From Flavobacteriaceae bacterium (GTDB lineage Bacteria; Bacteroidota; Bacteroidia; Flavobacteriales; Flavobacteriaceae), in NCBI GenBank assembly GCA_002690805.1, contig NZFW01000010.1:1-37186 (forward strand): 37,186 bases of DNA, given 5' to 3'. Below the pieces are notes generated by a model. The model saw only the letters and a program-made list of their open reading frames with translations. It was not told the origin of the DNA and ran no database searches. Positions 1-9,312 of the stretch are shown piece by piece. Within the stretch, counting starts at the first letter, position 1. Each line of letters begins with the position of its first letter. A program made the position numbers and the translations under genes.

Positions 1-726
1 AGTTCTTAGTGAAAGTCCCAAATCGTATTTGTTTTGATAACTAACAAAATTTGTTATATCAGTACTAAGTGGAAGACCTTTAACTTTTCTAAACATTAAA
101 CTAGGCTTTAAACTAAAATTCTCATTAATAGAAAACTCTGATCCTCCTCCTATATAGGTATGTACCCTGTCCTTTGCAGTGACAGCTAAATCATCTTTTC
201 TTTTGGTATTAAAGAGTCTAGGCAATGAAAAACTGAACCAATGATTATCTCGTTTAGCATATAATCCAACTCCAATGTTGGGATTAAAACTTGAAATTGA
301 AGTTTGACTTGGATCAGGTATGTTTGAATATGTAGTTAAATTACTTGGATCTGAGCTATAAAAATTACCTCCAGCTTTTAACCCAAGATACATTGTTGTT
401 TTTTCCTCAACCTGTAATCTATATGAAAAATCAATATATGCAAATGTTTGCTTTTCTATAAAAATTTTATCTGACACTAATGAAATACCTAATCCAACAT
501 TATTTTTCATTGGTCTTGAATAAGAAAGCGCAAGTGTTCGTGGAGCTCCCTCTAATCCAACCCATTGATTTCTATCTAAAATTGTAATTAGATCCCCCTC
601 TTGTGATCCTGCAAAAGCAGGATTAATTACATTCATATTATATTGATAAAGTGTATAATAGGATTCTTGCTGCGCAAAAAGCACAAGTGAGAAAAAGTAT
701 AGTGAGTATCTAATTATGTTTTTCAT
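1..726 (-). CDS. PorP/SprF family type IX secretion membrane protein (3' end beyond window)
   Basis: I translated this by hand from the ATG at 726; 242 codons stay open to the left edge, so the C-terminus is missing. The N-terminus is a signal peptide (MKNIIRYSLYFFSLVLFAQ). It is followed by the hallmark start of the PorP/SprF family, YTLYQYNMNVINPAFAGSQ, then DRNQWVGLEGAPRTLALSYS. Alternating aromatic/polar stretches with glycines follow, as in an outer-membrane beta-barrel. Family members are usually about 300 residues, so some 60-80 are probably lost. PorP/SprF proteins belong to the Bacteroidota type IX secretion and gliding machinery, and many genomes carry several paralogues beside adhesin genes. 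Which paralogue this is cannot be told from the window. It lies 23 bases after a 25-codon ORF and the TPR/HTH regulator gene, all on the same strand, which suggests one transcript. Confidence 0.85.
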   Translation of the reverse strand, partial: MKNIIRYSLYFFSLVLFAQQESYYTLYQYNMNVINPAFAGSQEGDLITILDRNQWVGLEGAPRTLALSYSRPMKNNVGLGISLVSDKIFIEKQTFAYIDFSYRLQVEEKTTMYLGLKAGGNFYSSDPSNLTTYSNIPDPSQTSISSFNPNIGVGLYAKRDNHWFSFSLPRLFNTKRKDDLAVTAKDRVHTYIGGGSEFSINENFSLKPSLMFRKVKGLPLSTDITNFVSYQNKYDLGLSLRT

Positions 727-749
727 TTCTTTAATTTTAACTATATATT

Positions 750-827
750 TTATTTTTTTAACATTAAAAAAAGAGCAATTACAATTAGTATGGTTAATAA
801 AATTTCTAAAAATTGTTTTAAGCTCAT
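750..827 (-). CDS. Candidate 25-aa single-helix membrane peptide
   Basis: This very short ORF starts with ATG at 827 and stops with TAA at 750-752. The translation begins MSLKQFLEILLTILIVIALF and ends with Leu-Met-Leu-Lys-Lys. It is one uninterrupted hydrophobic helix with positive charge at the C-terminal end. It fills the gap between the TPR/HTH gene (stop at 836, 8 bases before) and the PorP/SprF gene (start at 726, 23 bases after), all on one strand. That spacing is what a co-translated small gene would show. In AT-rich DNA a short hydrophobic ORF can arise by chance, so this is a candidate only; I do not recognise a family. Confidence 0.4.
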   Translation of the reverse strand: MSLKQFLEILLTILIVIALFLMLKK

Positions 828-835
828 TTTATAAA

Positions 836-2545
836 TTATATTGACATTATAACAGAATTTAAATTTTCTGATTTTAATAGTTTTAACTTTTTTCCCAATC
901 GATACCTTTGAGTTTCAACTGTTCTAATTGATACTCCAGTTATTTGGGAAATTTGATTAGTACTTTGATTCATTTTTATATAAGCACAAAGTCGAAGATC
1001 GTTTTGCGATAATTTTCCGTACTTTAAGACAATTGTTTTAAAGAAATTTGGATAAACCTCAGTGAATTGACTCTCAAAATTTTTAAATATTTTTTCTGAT
1101 CCAATTATTTTATTTATTTCTTTCTCAATTTTTAAAGCTGTTCTTTCATTTTCAATATTTTCTTTACCCTTAATGATTTTCTGCTTCAAACTATCAAGAG
1201 AAGTATTTCTTTGAGCTATAAAGTTTGTTTTACTGACTAATTCTAATTTCTTTTTATCTAATTGATTTTTTGTAAGTTTTTGTTCAAACTCAAGTCTAGT
1301 GTTTCTTTCCTTTTGATAATTATAGTTTATTCTGATTGTTACTAATGAAAAAAACAAGATTACTAATCCAATAATAAGTATGTATAAATAAGTGTTATAG
1401 GTAATTTTATTTTGATTTAACTCACTTTGCTTTTCAGTTAATAATATTTGTGTCTCTAGATTTGAAAATTTACTTCTAATGTTTAAAGATCCTGACAAAC
1501 CACTGATTTTAATTAAGGAATCTTTTACTTTAATAAGATTCTGATAATCATTTCTATTCAAATAAACACTTTCTAAAATTCTATAATTTTCTTTTTTTTG
1601 ATTAAATCCCAATGAAGATTTAGATAAATTTTCAATAGCAATTCTCTCAGCGCTATTATAATCCTCAAGACCAAGATAACATTTTGAGATAAAGGAATTC
1701 ACTCCAGGTAATTCATCAGGAAAGTCTTTTAATAGAGTCTTTGCTCTGTTAAAGTAATCTAGTGCAATTTGAAATTCATTTTCAATGAAATATCTTTCAC
1801 CAAATTGATGTATTACATATGAGTAATTTCTATGAAAATATATAGATTCATGATTTTTAGAGGAATTAATTTTTTCATAAAGAATTGCCGCTTTACTGTA
1901 ATATTCATTAGCTTTAAATTTATTATTGGTATTCAAATACAAATTGACAAGTTGTGCATATGAATACATTTCCCCATCTATGTCTTCTATTAATTTTCTG
2001 CTTTTAAGAATTTTAAGATACAGTTTCTCAGTTAAATTATAATCTTTCTCAAGAGAAGCAAAGAGGCCAAGATTTCCATAGACTGTATTTAGTCCAATTT
2101 GTTTGTTTCTTTCATCATCTAATAAAAGAAAATTTTTTTCTGCTTCTAAAGTTTTTTGTTTAGCATTTTTAATATCATCAATAGCAAAGTATAAATTACT
2201 AATGTTTAATAGCACCCATGGAGGAGATTCTATTTTCTTTTCTATTAATTCAGATTTTGGAATGAGTTGATATGACTTTAGAGCTTCTGAAAAATATGAT
2301 AAAGCCTCGGCGTATAATTTTTTATTTGTAAGGAGTTGTCCTATTAGGTTATATGTTGAAACTAACTCTCTATTTGGATTAACAATATCTGCTGTTTTAA
2401 GAACCTCAAACCCAAAATCTAATGCTTTGTTTGGATTCAATTCAAGATGCTTTACTATTGAATCATTTAAGGACTTATGGAAAGATTTTTCAATCTGTGC
2501 AGAACCAAAGACGATACTTAAAAAAATAATTGTTTTATAAAACAA
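836..2545 (-). CDS. TPR-repeat, membrane-spanning regulator with C-terminal LuxR-like HTH
   Basis: The protein has 569 residues. A short hydrophobic signal-like N-terminus (FYKTIIFLSIVFGSAQ) is followed by tetratricopeptide repeats to about residue 350. A single transmembrane helix lies at about 387-407, then a Lys/Glu-rich coiled coil, and at about 515-555 a helix-turn-helix containing SQITGVSIRTVETQRYRLGK. This TPR/transmembrane/HTH layout is common in Bacteroidota: the repeats face the periplasm and the DNA-binding domain the cytoplasm, giving a one-component sensor; the signal is unknown. The start must be TTG (2543-2545): an in-frame stop lies 27 bases upstream with no ATG or GTG between, and no early internal ATG fits. 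It precedes a 25-codon ORF and a PorP/SprF gene on the same strand, so those could be its targets or partners (inference). Confidence 0.8.
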   Translation of the reverse strand: MFYKTIIFLSIVFGSAQIEKSFHKSLNDSIVKHLELNPNKALDFGFEVLKTADIVNPNRELVSTYNLIGQLLTNKKLYAEALSYFSEALKSYQLIPKSELIEKKIESPPWVLLNISNLYFAIDDIKNAKQKTLEAEKNFLLLDDERNKQIGLNTVYGNLGLFASLEKDYNLTEKLYLKILKSRKLIEDIDGEMYSYAQLVNLYLNTNNKFKANEYYSKAAILYEKINSSKNHESIYFHRNYSYVIHQFGERYFIENEFQIALDYFNRAKTLLKDFPDELPGVNSFISKCYLGLEDYNSAERIAIENLSKSSLGFNQKKENYRILESVYLNRNDYQNLIKVKDSLIKISGLSGSLNIRSKFSNLETQILLTEKQSELNQNKITYNTYLYILIIGLVILFFSLVTIRINYNYQKERNTRLEFEQKLTKNQLDKKKLELVSKTNFIAQRNTSLDSLKQKIIKGKENIENERTALKIEKEINKIIGSEKIFKNFESQFTEVYPNFFKTIVLKYGKLSQNDLRLCAYIKMNQSTNQISQITGVSIRTVETQRYRLGKKLKLLKSENLNSVIMSI

Positions 2546-2584
2546 AACTAATTTTTTACAGACGAAACAATTTTAAATAAAGAA

Positions 2585-2740
2585 TTAAACTGATGAAGTT
2601 TGATTTTTTCTTTTTGCCTTTCTTTTAAAAAATTTTTCTTTTTCAATCAAAAATTGCTCACGTGTGTATGTTCTACCATTACAGTAAATGGACCTAACAC
2701 CCTTAGGAAAGTCATTATAAAATAAGTATTCACCTATCAT
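2585..2740 (-). CDS. Small hypothetical protein, 51 aa
   Basis: The ORF starts with ATG at 2740 and ends with TAA at 2585-2587. The translation starts MIGEYLFYNDFPKGVRSIYC and continues through NGRTYTREQFLIEKEKFFKR to a strongly basic tail (KAKRKNQTSSV). Its mixed composition, with Gly, Pro, Cys, Tyr and charged residues, looks more like a real protein than chance translation of AT-rich DNA. It has no signal peptide or membrane helix. It lies 39 bases upstream of the TPR/HTH gene on the same strand and is separated by 110 bases from the lipoprotein gene before it. I do not recognise a family. The basic C-terminus could bind nucleic acid, but nothing proves that. Confidence 0.45.
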   Translation of the reverse strand: MIGEYLFYNDFPKGVRSIYCNGRTYTREQFLIEKEKFFKRKAKRKNQTSSV

Positions 2741-2850
2741 TATATAAATTTAAGCAACTAATTTAAAAAATACAATTAAATATAGTGAATTTAAAACTAC
2801 GTCATTACTACTACGTTACATTATTATTGCTTTTAAAAAAAATACAATTA

Positions 2851-3240
2851 TTACTCACAAACATTAATATCGATTGCCTTCTCAGGCGTTGGTCTATATG
2901 CCATACATACCATACATAAATTGTCAGTTGGGACATTTATTATATCAAAATAAAATTCTTCTCCCTCTTCTATATCTGGAGGAAAATCACAATAATTGGA
3001 AAGTCTAAAAACATTGTTATAAACCTTACCACTCATCTCATCAGTCCATTCATTTTCTACAAGGTCTGAAATTGGACCTCCATCAACTAGTTCAATAACA
3101 TAATTAAAACAAATGCCTTTAATTGCAAGTTTTGCTTTATAAGGATATTCCTCTGAACAAGGAGTCTCATTCATTTCCTCTTTACATGTGGATAAGGTAG
3201 TTAAAGTCAAAATGATTAAAAAATACTTTATGATCCTCAT
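2851..3240 (-). CDS. Cysteine-rich lipoprotein, unknown function
   Basis: The protein has 129 residues. The N-terminus is a type II signal peptide ending in the lipobox LSTC, so Cys19 should be lipidated. The mature part holds six more cysteines (28, 44, 84, 109, 112, 128), enough for three disulphides, and is acidic. It is therefore probably a compact, disulphide-stabilised periplasmic or surface lipoprotein. Its ATG overlaps the parC stop by four bases (ATGA, 3237-3240), so it is likely translated from the parE-parC transcript. A functional link with topoisomerase IV is not implied; the coupling may only reflect a compact genome. I do not recognise the family. Confidence 0.7.
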   Translation of the reverse strand: MRIIKYFLIILTLTTLSTCKEEMNETPCSEEYPYKAKLAIKGICFNYVIELVDGGPISDLVENEWTDEMSGKVYNNVFRLSNYCDFPPDIEEGEEFYFDIINVPTDNLCMVCMAYRPTPEKAIDINVCE

Positions 3241-5831
3241 AAATCAAGTGTGATTTGAGAATCTTCATTACTTAAAAGAATTTCATCATTGACTTCAATC
3301 TCTTCAGCAACTATTTCTGAATCATCAACTGTATATGGTAAGCTTTCTTTAAGAGTAACAGATTTAATCTTCTTATCGGAAAGCTGGTTTCCTATAGCCT
3401 TAATTCCCTTAATACTGATAAACTCTTCTGCATTTACAAGTATTGATTTAGGAGCATCCTCTCCCCTTTTTTGTTTTGTAAAATTAATTTCTAAAATTGG
3501 TCTACCTTCTGTTGTAACAAATAAAAGCTGAGTCTTTTCCTTAATAAAAACTTCTTCCTTATTTGAATTTTCTATTAAAAATCTTTTTAAAAATGATCTA
3601 TTTTTTACAGGATCAAAATAAACTGCAGTAATGGGTTTAGAAGGAATCCATTTCTCTAAAATTAATTGTTCTTTATCAAAATGAAGAGTTAATTCAGGAG
3701 TCATTACTTTCACAATAGAATTTCCAGTAACCTCAAGCAACTTATCTTCTCCTTTAAAAGCTCCTAGAAGTTTTCCACGTCCATCAGTATTTAATCTTTG
3801 CACAGTGGTGTCAATCCATATATCTCTTGGTTTAAGTGTTGATTTTCCTTTTACTTTGAGCTCTACCCCATTTTTACGTATGGTATATTTTGTTACAATA
3901 TTTCCTTTTGAATTTCTTCCTTTAATAATATAGTCAGCAAAATCTAAATCCCATTTTAATTTTTTAATGCTTCCAGTATTTCTTAAATTAATTGAAACAA
4001 TTTCGGCCTCACCATTTGGATTTGCTGAAAAATAAACTACTTCAGAATTTGATTTTTCTTGAGTTAGATCATATAGCTTATCTCTTGTAACTCCACTTAC
4101 AGGAAAACGCTTAATAAAATATGTTCCTTGTTTTCCATCTCGATAAATCATGTTATAGATGGTTCTTTTGTCTTTGCGCTTGAATACAGCAGCATGAATA
4201 ATATTTTTTTCAATAAAAACCTTAGTATCAACTTTTACAACCTGCATGAGACCAGATTTGGTAAACACAATTACATCATCTATATCAGAACATTCGCATA
4301 CAAACTCATCTTTTCTAAGCCCAGTCCCAACAAATCCTTCATCTCTGTTAATATATAGTTTTTGATTTCTAACAACTACTTTCTTTGCATCTACATCGTC
4401 AAAAGTGGTAATCTCAGTTTTTCTTTGTTTATCCTTACCATAAGTTTTTAATAGATGATCGAAGTATCTTATGGAATAGTCAATTAAATGGTTTAAATTA
4501 TTTTTTACTTCACTAATGTCTCCCTCCAAAGAATCAATTTTCTGTTGCGCCTTATCAATATCAAATTTTGAAATTCTTTTTATACGAATTTCGGTTAGTT
4601 TAACAATATCATCTTCTAAAACAGGTCTTTTTAGTTTACTAATATGAGGCTTTAAACCCTGATCTATAGCATTTATAACAGCTTCCCATGTTTCTACCTC
4701 TTCAATATCTCGATAAATCCTATTTTCAATAAAAATTCTTTCTAGTGACGCTGAATGCCATTGATTTTCCAACTCTTCTAACTGAACTTCAAGTTCGTTT
4801 TTCAATAATTCAACTGTATTATCAGTCGAAATTCTTAGCATTTCTGATACTCCGATAAAAGAGGGTTTATTATCAATAATTACACAGCTGAGAGGTGAAA
4901 TAGATGATTCACAATCAGTGAATGCAAATAAAGCATCAATTGTTTTATCAGGAGAAATACCAGGGGGAAGATAGATTAATATCTCAACATTTTCTGCAGT
5001 ATTATCTTCAATTTTTTTAATTTTAATTTTACCTTTATCATTGGCTTTCAGTATGTTATCAATTAATGATGAAGTGTTGGTTGAAAAAGGAATCTGATCT
5101 ATTACTAAAGTGTTTTTATCACGCTGAGTAATAGATGCTCTAACACGGATCTTACCTCCTCTCATCCCATCATTATAATTCTCAACATCAATTGATCCGC
5201 CTGTTTGGAAATCAGGATAAATTTTAAAGGATCTTCCTTTTAAATAACTAATTGAAGCCTTAATAAGTTCGTTGAAGTTATGTGGTAATATTTTTGTCGA
5301 TAATCCAACAGCGATACCTTCTGCTCCTTGTGCTAAAAGCATAGGAAATTTAACGGGAAGATTAACTGGCTCTTTTTTTCTACCATCGTAAGATAATTGC
5401 CAATCAGTTACTTTAGGACTAAAAACAACCTCTAGGGCAAACTTTGAAAGTCTTGCTTCGATATATCTTGAAGCCGCTGCCCTATCTCCAGTTAATATAT
5501 TACCCCAGTTCCCTTGCATGTCAATCAAAAATTCTTTTTGACCGATTTGAACCATGGCATCTGATATACTCGCATCACCGTGAGGGTGATATTGCATGGT
5601 ATGACCCACAATATTCGCTACTTTATTATACCTACCATCATCTAAATCTTTCATGGAATGGAGAATTCTTCGCTGAACAGGTTTGAAACCATCTTCAATT
5701 GCAGGAACTGCTCTTTCTAAAATAACATAAGAGGCGTAATCTAGAAACCAATCTTTATACATTCCTGTTATTTTAACAAGTGTATCCGAATTATTTTCAG
5801 AATCTAAAAAGCTATTCTCTTCTTTAATCAT
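3237..5831 (-). CDS. parC: DNA topoisomerase IV subunit A
   Basis: The 864-residue protein is the DNA-cleaving and rejoining subunit of topoisomerase IV, which decatenates daughter chromosomes; it works as a ParC2ParE2 tetramer. The N-terminal breakage-reunion domain shows [11 protein letters not shown] (48-58), [13 protein letters not shown] (82-94) and the catalytic tyrosine in [11 protein letters not shown] (Tyr123). The coiled-coil tower follows, and roughly residues 490-840 form the beta-pinwheel C-terminal domain. No clear gyrase-type GyrA box is visible, which fits topoisomerase IV rather than gyrase. Position 87, equivalent to quinolone-contact Ser83 of E. coli GyrA, is Ala, while the acidic partner Asp91 is kept. 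The gene overlaps parE by four bases (5828-5831) and is followed by an overlapping lipoprotein gene. Confidence 0.95.
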   Translation of the reverse strand: MIKEENSFLDSENNSDTLVKITGMYKDWFLDYASYVILERAVPAIEDGFKPVQRRILHSMKDLDDGRYNKVANIVGHTMQYHPHGDASISDAMVQIGQKEFLIDMQGNWGNILTGDRAAASRYIEARLSKFALEVVFSPKVTDWQLSYDGRKKEPVNLPVKFPMLLAQGAEGIAVGLSTKILPHNFNELIKASISYLKGRSFKIYPDFQTGGSIDVENYNDGMRGGKIRVRASITQRDKNTLVIDQIPFSTNTSSLIDNILKANDKGKIKIKKIEDNTAENVEILIYLPPGISPDKTIDALFAFTDCESSISPLSCVIIDNKPSFIGVSEMLRISTDNTVELLKNELEVQLEELENQWHSASLERIFIENRIYRDIEEVETWEAVINAIDQGLKPHISKLKRPVLEDDIVKLTEIRIKRISKFDIDKAQQKIDSLEGDISEVKNNLNHLIDYSIRYFDHLLKTYGKDKQRKTEITTFDDVDAKKVVVRNQKLYINRDEGFVGTGLRKDEFVCECSDIDDVIVFTKSGLMQVVKVDTKVFIEKNIIHAAVFKRKDKRTIYNMIYRDGKQGTYFIKRFPVSGVTRDKLYDLTQEKSNSEVVYFSANPNGEAEIVSINLRNTGSIKKLKWDLDFADYIIKGRNSKGNIVTKYTIRKNGVELKVKGKSTLKPRDIWIDTTVQRLNTDGRGKLLGAFKGEDKLLEVTGNSIVKVMTPELTLHFDKEQLILEKWIPSKPITAVYFDPVKNRSFLKRFLIENSNKEEVFIKEKTQLLFVTTEGRPILEINFTKQKRGEDAPKSILVNAEEFISIKGIKAIGNQLSDKKIKSVTLKESLPYTVDDSEIVAEEIEVNDEILLSNEDSQITLDL

Positions 5832-7678
5832 TCTACAGGATCTAATTCAACTTTTAGGTTTTCTATAATAAATTTTTGTCTCTCTTGTGTATTTTTACCC
5901 ATGTAAAAGCCTAATAACTCCTCACTGGTAACAGACCTGTCGAGCATAACAGGGTCTAATCGGATATCTTCACCTATAAAAAATTTAAATTCATCAGGAG
6001 AAATTTCACCAAGCCCCTTGAACCTTGTTATTTCTGGATGACCTCCTAATTTTTCTATAGCTTCAAGTCTTTCTTTTTCAGAATAACAATAAAATGTTTC
6101 TTTTTTATTTCTTACACGAAATAATGGAGTTTGAAGAATGTACAAATGTCCTTCTTTTATCAGTTCAGGAAAAAATTGTAAAAAAAATGTTATTAATAGA
6201 AGTCTAATATGCATTCCATCCACATCAGCATCAGTTGCAATGACAATATTATTATATCGAAGATCTTCCATACTTTCCTCAATATTAAGGGCAGCCTGAA
6301 GTAAATTAAACTCTTCATTCTGATATACAATTTTCTTTGTCATACCAAAAGTGTTTAATGGCTTCCCTCGAAGGCTAAATACAGCTTGGGTATTTACATC
6401 TCTTGATTTTGTTATAGAACCTGAGGCAGAATCCCCTTCTGTAATAAAAATTGTTGATTCTAAACGTCTATCTTTTTTTAAATCACCCAGATGTACCCTA
6501 CAATCTCTAAGCTTTTTATTGTGTAAGCTTGCTTTTTTTGCACTCTCCCTTGCTAATTTTCTTATTCCAGATAATTCTTTTCGTTCTTTTTCAGCTTGCA
6601 TTATTTTACGCTGTAAAAATTCTGCAGTTTCAGAATTCTTATGCAGATAATTATCTAATTGAGTTGTTAAGAAATCAATTATATAGCTCCTTACAGTAGG
6701 AAAATCACCACCCATCTCTGTGGAACCTAATTTTGTTTTTGTTTGTGACTCAAAAACAGGCTCCATTACCTTTATACTTATTGCAGAGATAATTGATTTT
6801 CTAATATCAGAAGCATCATAGTTTTTGCCAAAAAACTCTCTTACGGTTTTAACGATACCCTCTCTAAAAGCTGATTGATGAGTACCTCCTTGAGTTGTAT
6901 TTTGTCCATTAACAAAAGAATGGTATTCCTCACTATACTGAGTTTTACTATGGGTAATAGCAACTTCTATATCCTCGCCTTTCAGATGAATGATTGGATA
7001 TAATAAATCTGATTCGTTAGACTGATCTTCTAAAAGATCTTTTAGTCCATTTTCAGAATAAAATTTTTCACCATTAAGTGTTATAGTTAAGCCTGGATTT
7101 AAGTAAACATAATTTCGAAGCATCTTCTCAACATATTCAGTACGATACTTATAATGCTTAAAAATTAAAGAATCAGGAACAAACTCTACCAAAGTTCCCT
7201 TTCTTTTGGTGCTAGGTAATTCTGAAGGATTATCAACTAATTCACCTTGTTCGAAAAAAGCTGATTTCATGTTATTATCTCTATGAGAAGAAACTTTAAA
7301 ATAAGAGGACAATGCATTTACGGCTTTAGTTCCAACACCATTAAGACCTACCGATTTTTTAAAAGCTCTAGAGTCATATTTTCCTCCAGTATTCATTTTA
7401 CTTACAACATCAACAACCTTACCCAAAGGAATTCCTCTTCCATAGTCTCTGACTTTAACCCTACTATCCTCAATAGATATTTCAATTGTCTTTCCAGCTC
7501 CCATAACATACTCATCAATACTATTATCAAGCACTTCTTTTAACAATATATATATACCATCATCTGGAGAAGATCCATCACCAAGCTTCCCAATATACAT
7601 ACCAGGTCGCATTCGAATATGCTCTTTCCAGTCAAGAGATCGAATATTTTCCTCTGTATATTGTGATTTATTAATCAT
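5828..7678 (-). CDS. parE: DNA topoisomerase IV subunit B
   Basis: This is the ATPase subunit of topoisomerase IV, 616 residues. The GHKL ATP site is complete: [11 protein letters not shown] (Glu48 activates water, Asn52 binds magnesium), DYGRGIP (78-84) and [14 protein letters not shown] (111-124). The transducer domain carries QTKTKLGS (312-319), with the ATP-contacting lysine. The TOPRIM domain has EGDSASG (414-420) and DADVDG (483-488) for metal binding during strand passage. The C-terminal part is short, as usual for ParE. The order parE then parC with a 4-base ATGA overlap implies translational coupling and equal subunit amounts. The 128-base upstream gap must hold the promoter; I saw only a weak TATCTTTA near-match at the -7 position there. 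Confidence 0.96.
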   Translation of the reverse strand: MINKSQYTEENIRSLDWKEHIRMRPGMYIGKLGDGSSPDDGIYILLKEVLDNSIDEYVMGAGKTIEISIEDSRVKVRDYGRGIPLGKVVDVVSKMNTGGKYDSRAFKKSVGLNGVGTKAVNALSSYFKVSSHRDNNMKSAFFEQGELVDNPSELPSTKRKGTLVEFVPDSLIFKHYKYRTEYVEKMLRNYVYLNPGLTITLNGEKFYSENGLKDLLEDQSNESDLLYPIIHLKGEDIEVAITHSKTQYSEEYHSFVNGQNTTQGGTHQSAFREGIVKTVREFFGKNYDASDIRKSIISAISIKVMEPVFESQTKTKLGSTEMGGDFPTVRSYIIDFLTTQLDNYLHKNSETAEFLQRKIMQAEKERKELSGIRKLARESAKKASLHNKKLRDCRVHLGDLKKDRRLESTIFITEGDSASGSITKSRDVNTQAVFSLRGKPLNTFGMTKKIVYQNEEFNLLQAALNIEESMEDLRYNNIVIATDADVDGMHIRLLLITFFLQFFPELIKEGHLYILQTPLFRVRNKKETFYCYSEKERLEAIEKLGGHPEITRFKGLGEISPDEFKFFIGEDIRLDPVMLDRSVTSEELLGFYMGKNTQERQKFIIENLKVELDPVE

Positions 7679-7806
7679 ATGAAAGGGTTAAAGATAACCG
7701 TTCAGATGCCAATTTAATTGGTCACTTAGTGTAAAAGTATTAACAATTAATTGATCTTTTTTGTTGAAAAATTGAAAAATATAATAATATTTTCAAAATC
7801 CGTTCA

Positions 7807-8901
7807 CTAAACATTAAATCGGAAATGCAATACATCTCCATCCTGAAGTACATAATCCTTTCCTTCAACTCTAATTTTTCCAGCTTCTTTTACCTTTAAC
7901 TCACTACCAAAATTGACTAAGTCTTCAATTGAAATAACTTCAGCACGAATAAATCCCTTTTCAAAATCAGTATGAATAACTCCTGCAGCCTGAGGAGCAG
8001 AAGCCCCGACTGGGATTGTCCATGCCCTAACTTCTTTTTCTCCAGCTGTGAAATAAGTTTGTAAGTTCAAAAGACTGTATGTAGATCTTATAAGTTTGGA
8101 AGATCCAGGCTCTTTCAAACCAATATCATTTAAAAACATTTCGCGCTCTTCAAATGAATCTAGTTCATTAATGTCAGCCTCAATAGAAATAGCAAGAAAT
8201 AATATTTCTGCATTTTCATCAGAGATGGAGCCTCTAATCTTTTCAACATAGGAGTTACCATTTACAGCATCCGCCTCTGATACATTACAAACATAAAGAA
8301 CAGGTTTATCAGTAATTAACTGAAGAGGCTTAATAAACTCAATTCTTTCCTCTTCTGAGAAATCAAGCCCTCTAACGTTTATAGATTTTTCAAGAGCTTC
8401 TTTAATTCTAAAAAGTACCTCTAACTCTTTTTGAGCTTCTTTATTTCCGGTTCTTGCAGATCTTGATACTTTTTCAATTTTTTTTTGAACTGCCTCCAGG
8501 TCTTTGAGCTGTAGCTCAATATCTATTGTTTCTTTATCTCTTAGAGGATCAACTGATCCATCAACATGAACAATGTTATCATCATCGAAACAGCGGAGAA
8601 CATGAAGAATGGCGTCAGTCTCTCTAATATTTCCAAGGAATTGATTACCTAAACCTTCTCCTTTACTTGCTCCTTTAACTAAGCCTGCTATATCAACAAT
8701 TTCAACAGTTGCAGGAATAATTCTTTGTGGGTTTACTATGTTAGATAATTGAGATAGTCGTTGATCTGGAACATTAACTATACCTATATTGGGTTCAATT
8801 GTACAAAACGGAAAATTAGCACTTTGTGCTTTTGCATTTGATAAACAATTAAATAATGTTGACTTTCCTACATTTGGAAGACCTACAATTCCTGCTTTCA
8901 T
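7807..8901 (-). CDS. ychF: Redox-regulated P-loop ATPase YchF (OLA1 family)
   Basis: The protein has 364 residues, the normal YchF length. The N-terminal G domain has GLPNVGKS (7-14), the conserved NFPFCTIEPN around residue 29, and DIAGLVKGASKGEG from residue 70. The C-terminal TGS domain ends in the typical GDVLHFRFNV. YchF/OLA1 proteins bind ribosomes, hydrolyse ATP rather than GTP despite their Obg-like fold, and in other bacteria act in stress and translation control; the reaction in vivo is unsettled. The gene starts three bases after the stop of the ferredoxin gene, so both are probably read from the promoter at 9278-9308. Confidence 0.96.
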   Translation of the reverse strand: MKAGIVGLPNVGKSTLFNCLSNAKAQSANFPFCTIEPNIGIVNVPDQRLSQLSNIVNPQRIIPATVEIVDIAGLVKGASKGEGLGNQFLGNIRETDAILHVLRCFDDDNIVHVDGSVDPLRDKETIDIELQLKDLEAVQKKIEKVSRSARTGNKEAQKELEVLFRIKEALEKSINVRGLDFSEEERIEFIKPLQLITDKPVLYVCNVSEADAVNGNSYVEKIRGSISDENAEILFLAISIEADINELDSFEEREMFLNDIGLKEPGSSKLIRSTYSLLNLQTYFTAGEKEVRAWTIPVGASAPQAAGVIHTDFEKGFIRAEVISIEDLVNFGSELKVKEAGKIRVEGKDYVLQDGDVLHFRFNV

Positions 8902-8904
8902 ATA

Positions 8905-9255
8905 TTATTCTTGGTGTAAAAACTTTTGTTTGGAAAGAAGTTCAACTTCTGATTCAACTACATCTTCATCTGGGATACAACAATCAACAGGACAAACTGC
9001 TGCACATTGAGGTTCATCATGAAATCCTTTACACTCAGTACATTTATCTGGAACTATATAATAGAATTCATCTGATATTGGCTTTTGAATAGTTTCAGAA
9101 TCTGAAGTTGTTCCATTTGGCAAAACAAAAGAGCCTTCAAGAGCTGTACCGTCTTTAAATCTCCATTCGTCAGCACCTTCGTAAATAGCAGTATTTGGAC
9201 ATTCAGGTTCGCATGCACCACAATTAATACAATCATCAGTTATAATAATCGCCAT
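8905..9255 (-). CDS. 2x[4Fe-4S] dicluster ferredoxin
   Basis: I start this at the ATG at 9253-9255, giving 116 residues ([20 protein letters not shown]...). The open frame extends 11 codons upstream, but those residues are atypical of the family and would cover the promoter. Cluster motif one is C9-x2-C12-x2-C15-x3-C19-P. The second set is C72, C75, C84, C88-P and C92/C93, with the spaced C-x2-C-x8-C-x3-C pattern of Allochromatium-type dicluster ferredoxins. A loop of about 45 residues separates the halves. It is a small soluble electron carrier; its partner is not evident here. The acyl-CoA reductase next to it is divergent and is expected to use NADPH, so a direct redox partnership is speculative. 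Confidence 0.93.
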   Translation of the reverse strand: MAIIITDDCINCGACEPECPNTAIYEGADEWRFKDGTALEGSFVLPNGTTSDSETIQKPISDEFYYIVPDKCTECKGFHDEPQCAAVCPVDCCIPDEDVVESEVELLSKQKFLHQE

Positions 9256-9269
9256 AACAATTTTGTTTT

Positions 9270-9277
9270 TACATTTG
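9270..9277 (+). promoter_or_regulatory. -7 promoter element for acyl-CoA reductase gene
   Basis: TACATTTG matches TAnnTTTG and would start transcription near 9283, about 30 bases before the ATG at 9313. No TTG lies at the ideal distance upstream, so this may be weaker than the opposing promoter. Its last base directly abuts the opposing -7 element at 9278-9285. Confidence 0.4.
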
Positions 9278-9308
9278 CAAAAGTACATCCTATATCTCTA
9301 TCCTACAA
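9278..9308 (-). promoter_or_regulatory. Bacteroidota-type promoter for ferredoxin-ychF
   Basis: On the minus strand TTG (9308-9306) is followed by a 20-base spacer and TACTTTTG (9285-9278). This matches the flavobacterial consensus TTG-N17-23-TAnnTTTG. Transcription should start near 9272, leaving a leader of about 16 bases before the ATG at 9255. The -33 element sits just ahead of the start of the divergent acyl-CoA reductase gene. Confidence 0.65.
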
Positions 9309-9312
9309 ACTA

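Noticed and set aside
2796-2816. Two ACTACGT copies 14 bases apart between the lipoprotein gene and the 51-codon ORF
   Set aside because: Only two copies, in one place, with no structure around them; too little to call a regulatory repeat.
7709-7721. CCAATTTAATTGG, a 13-base palindrome upstream of parE, as a possible operator
   Set aside because: Short AT-rich palindromes are frequent in this DNA, and nothing else (repeat copies, position relative to a promoter) supports an operator.
9054-9236. A 60-codon ORF within the ferredoxin gene on the same strand
   Set aside because: It is an out-of-frame shadow of the ferredoxin coding sequence, whose cysteine motifs fix the true frame.
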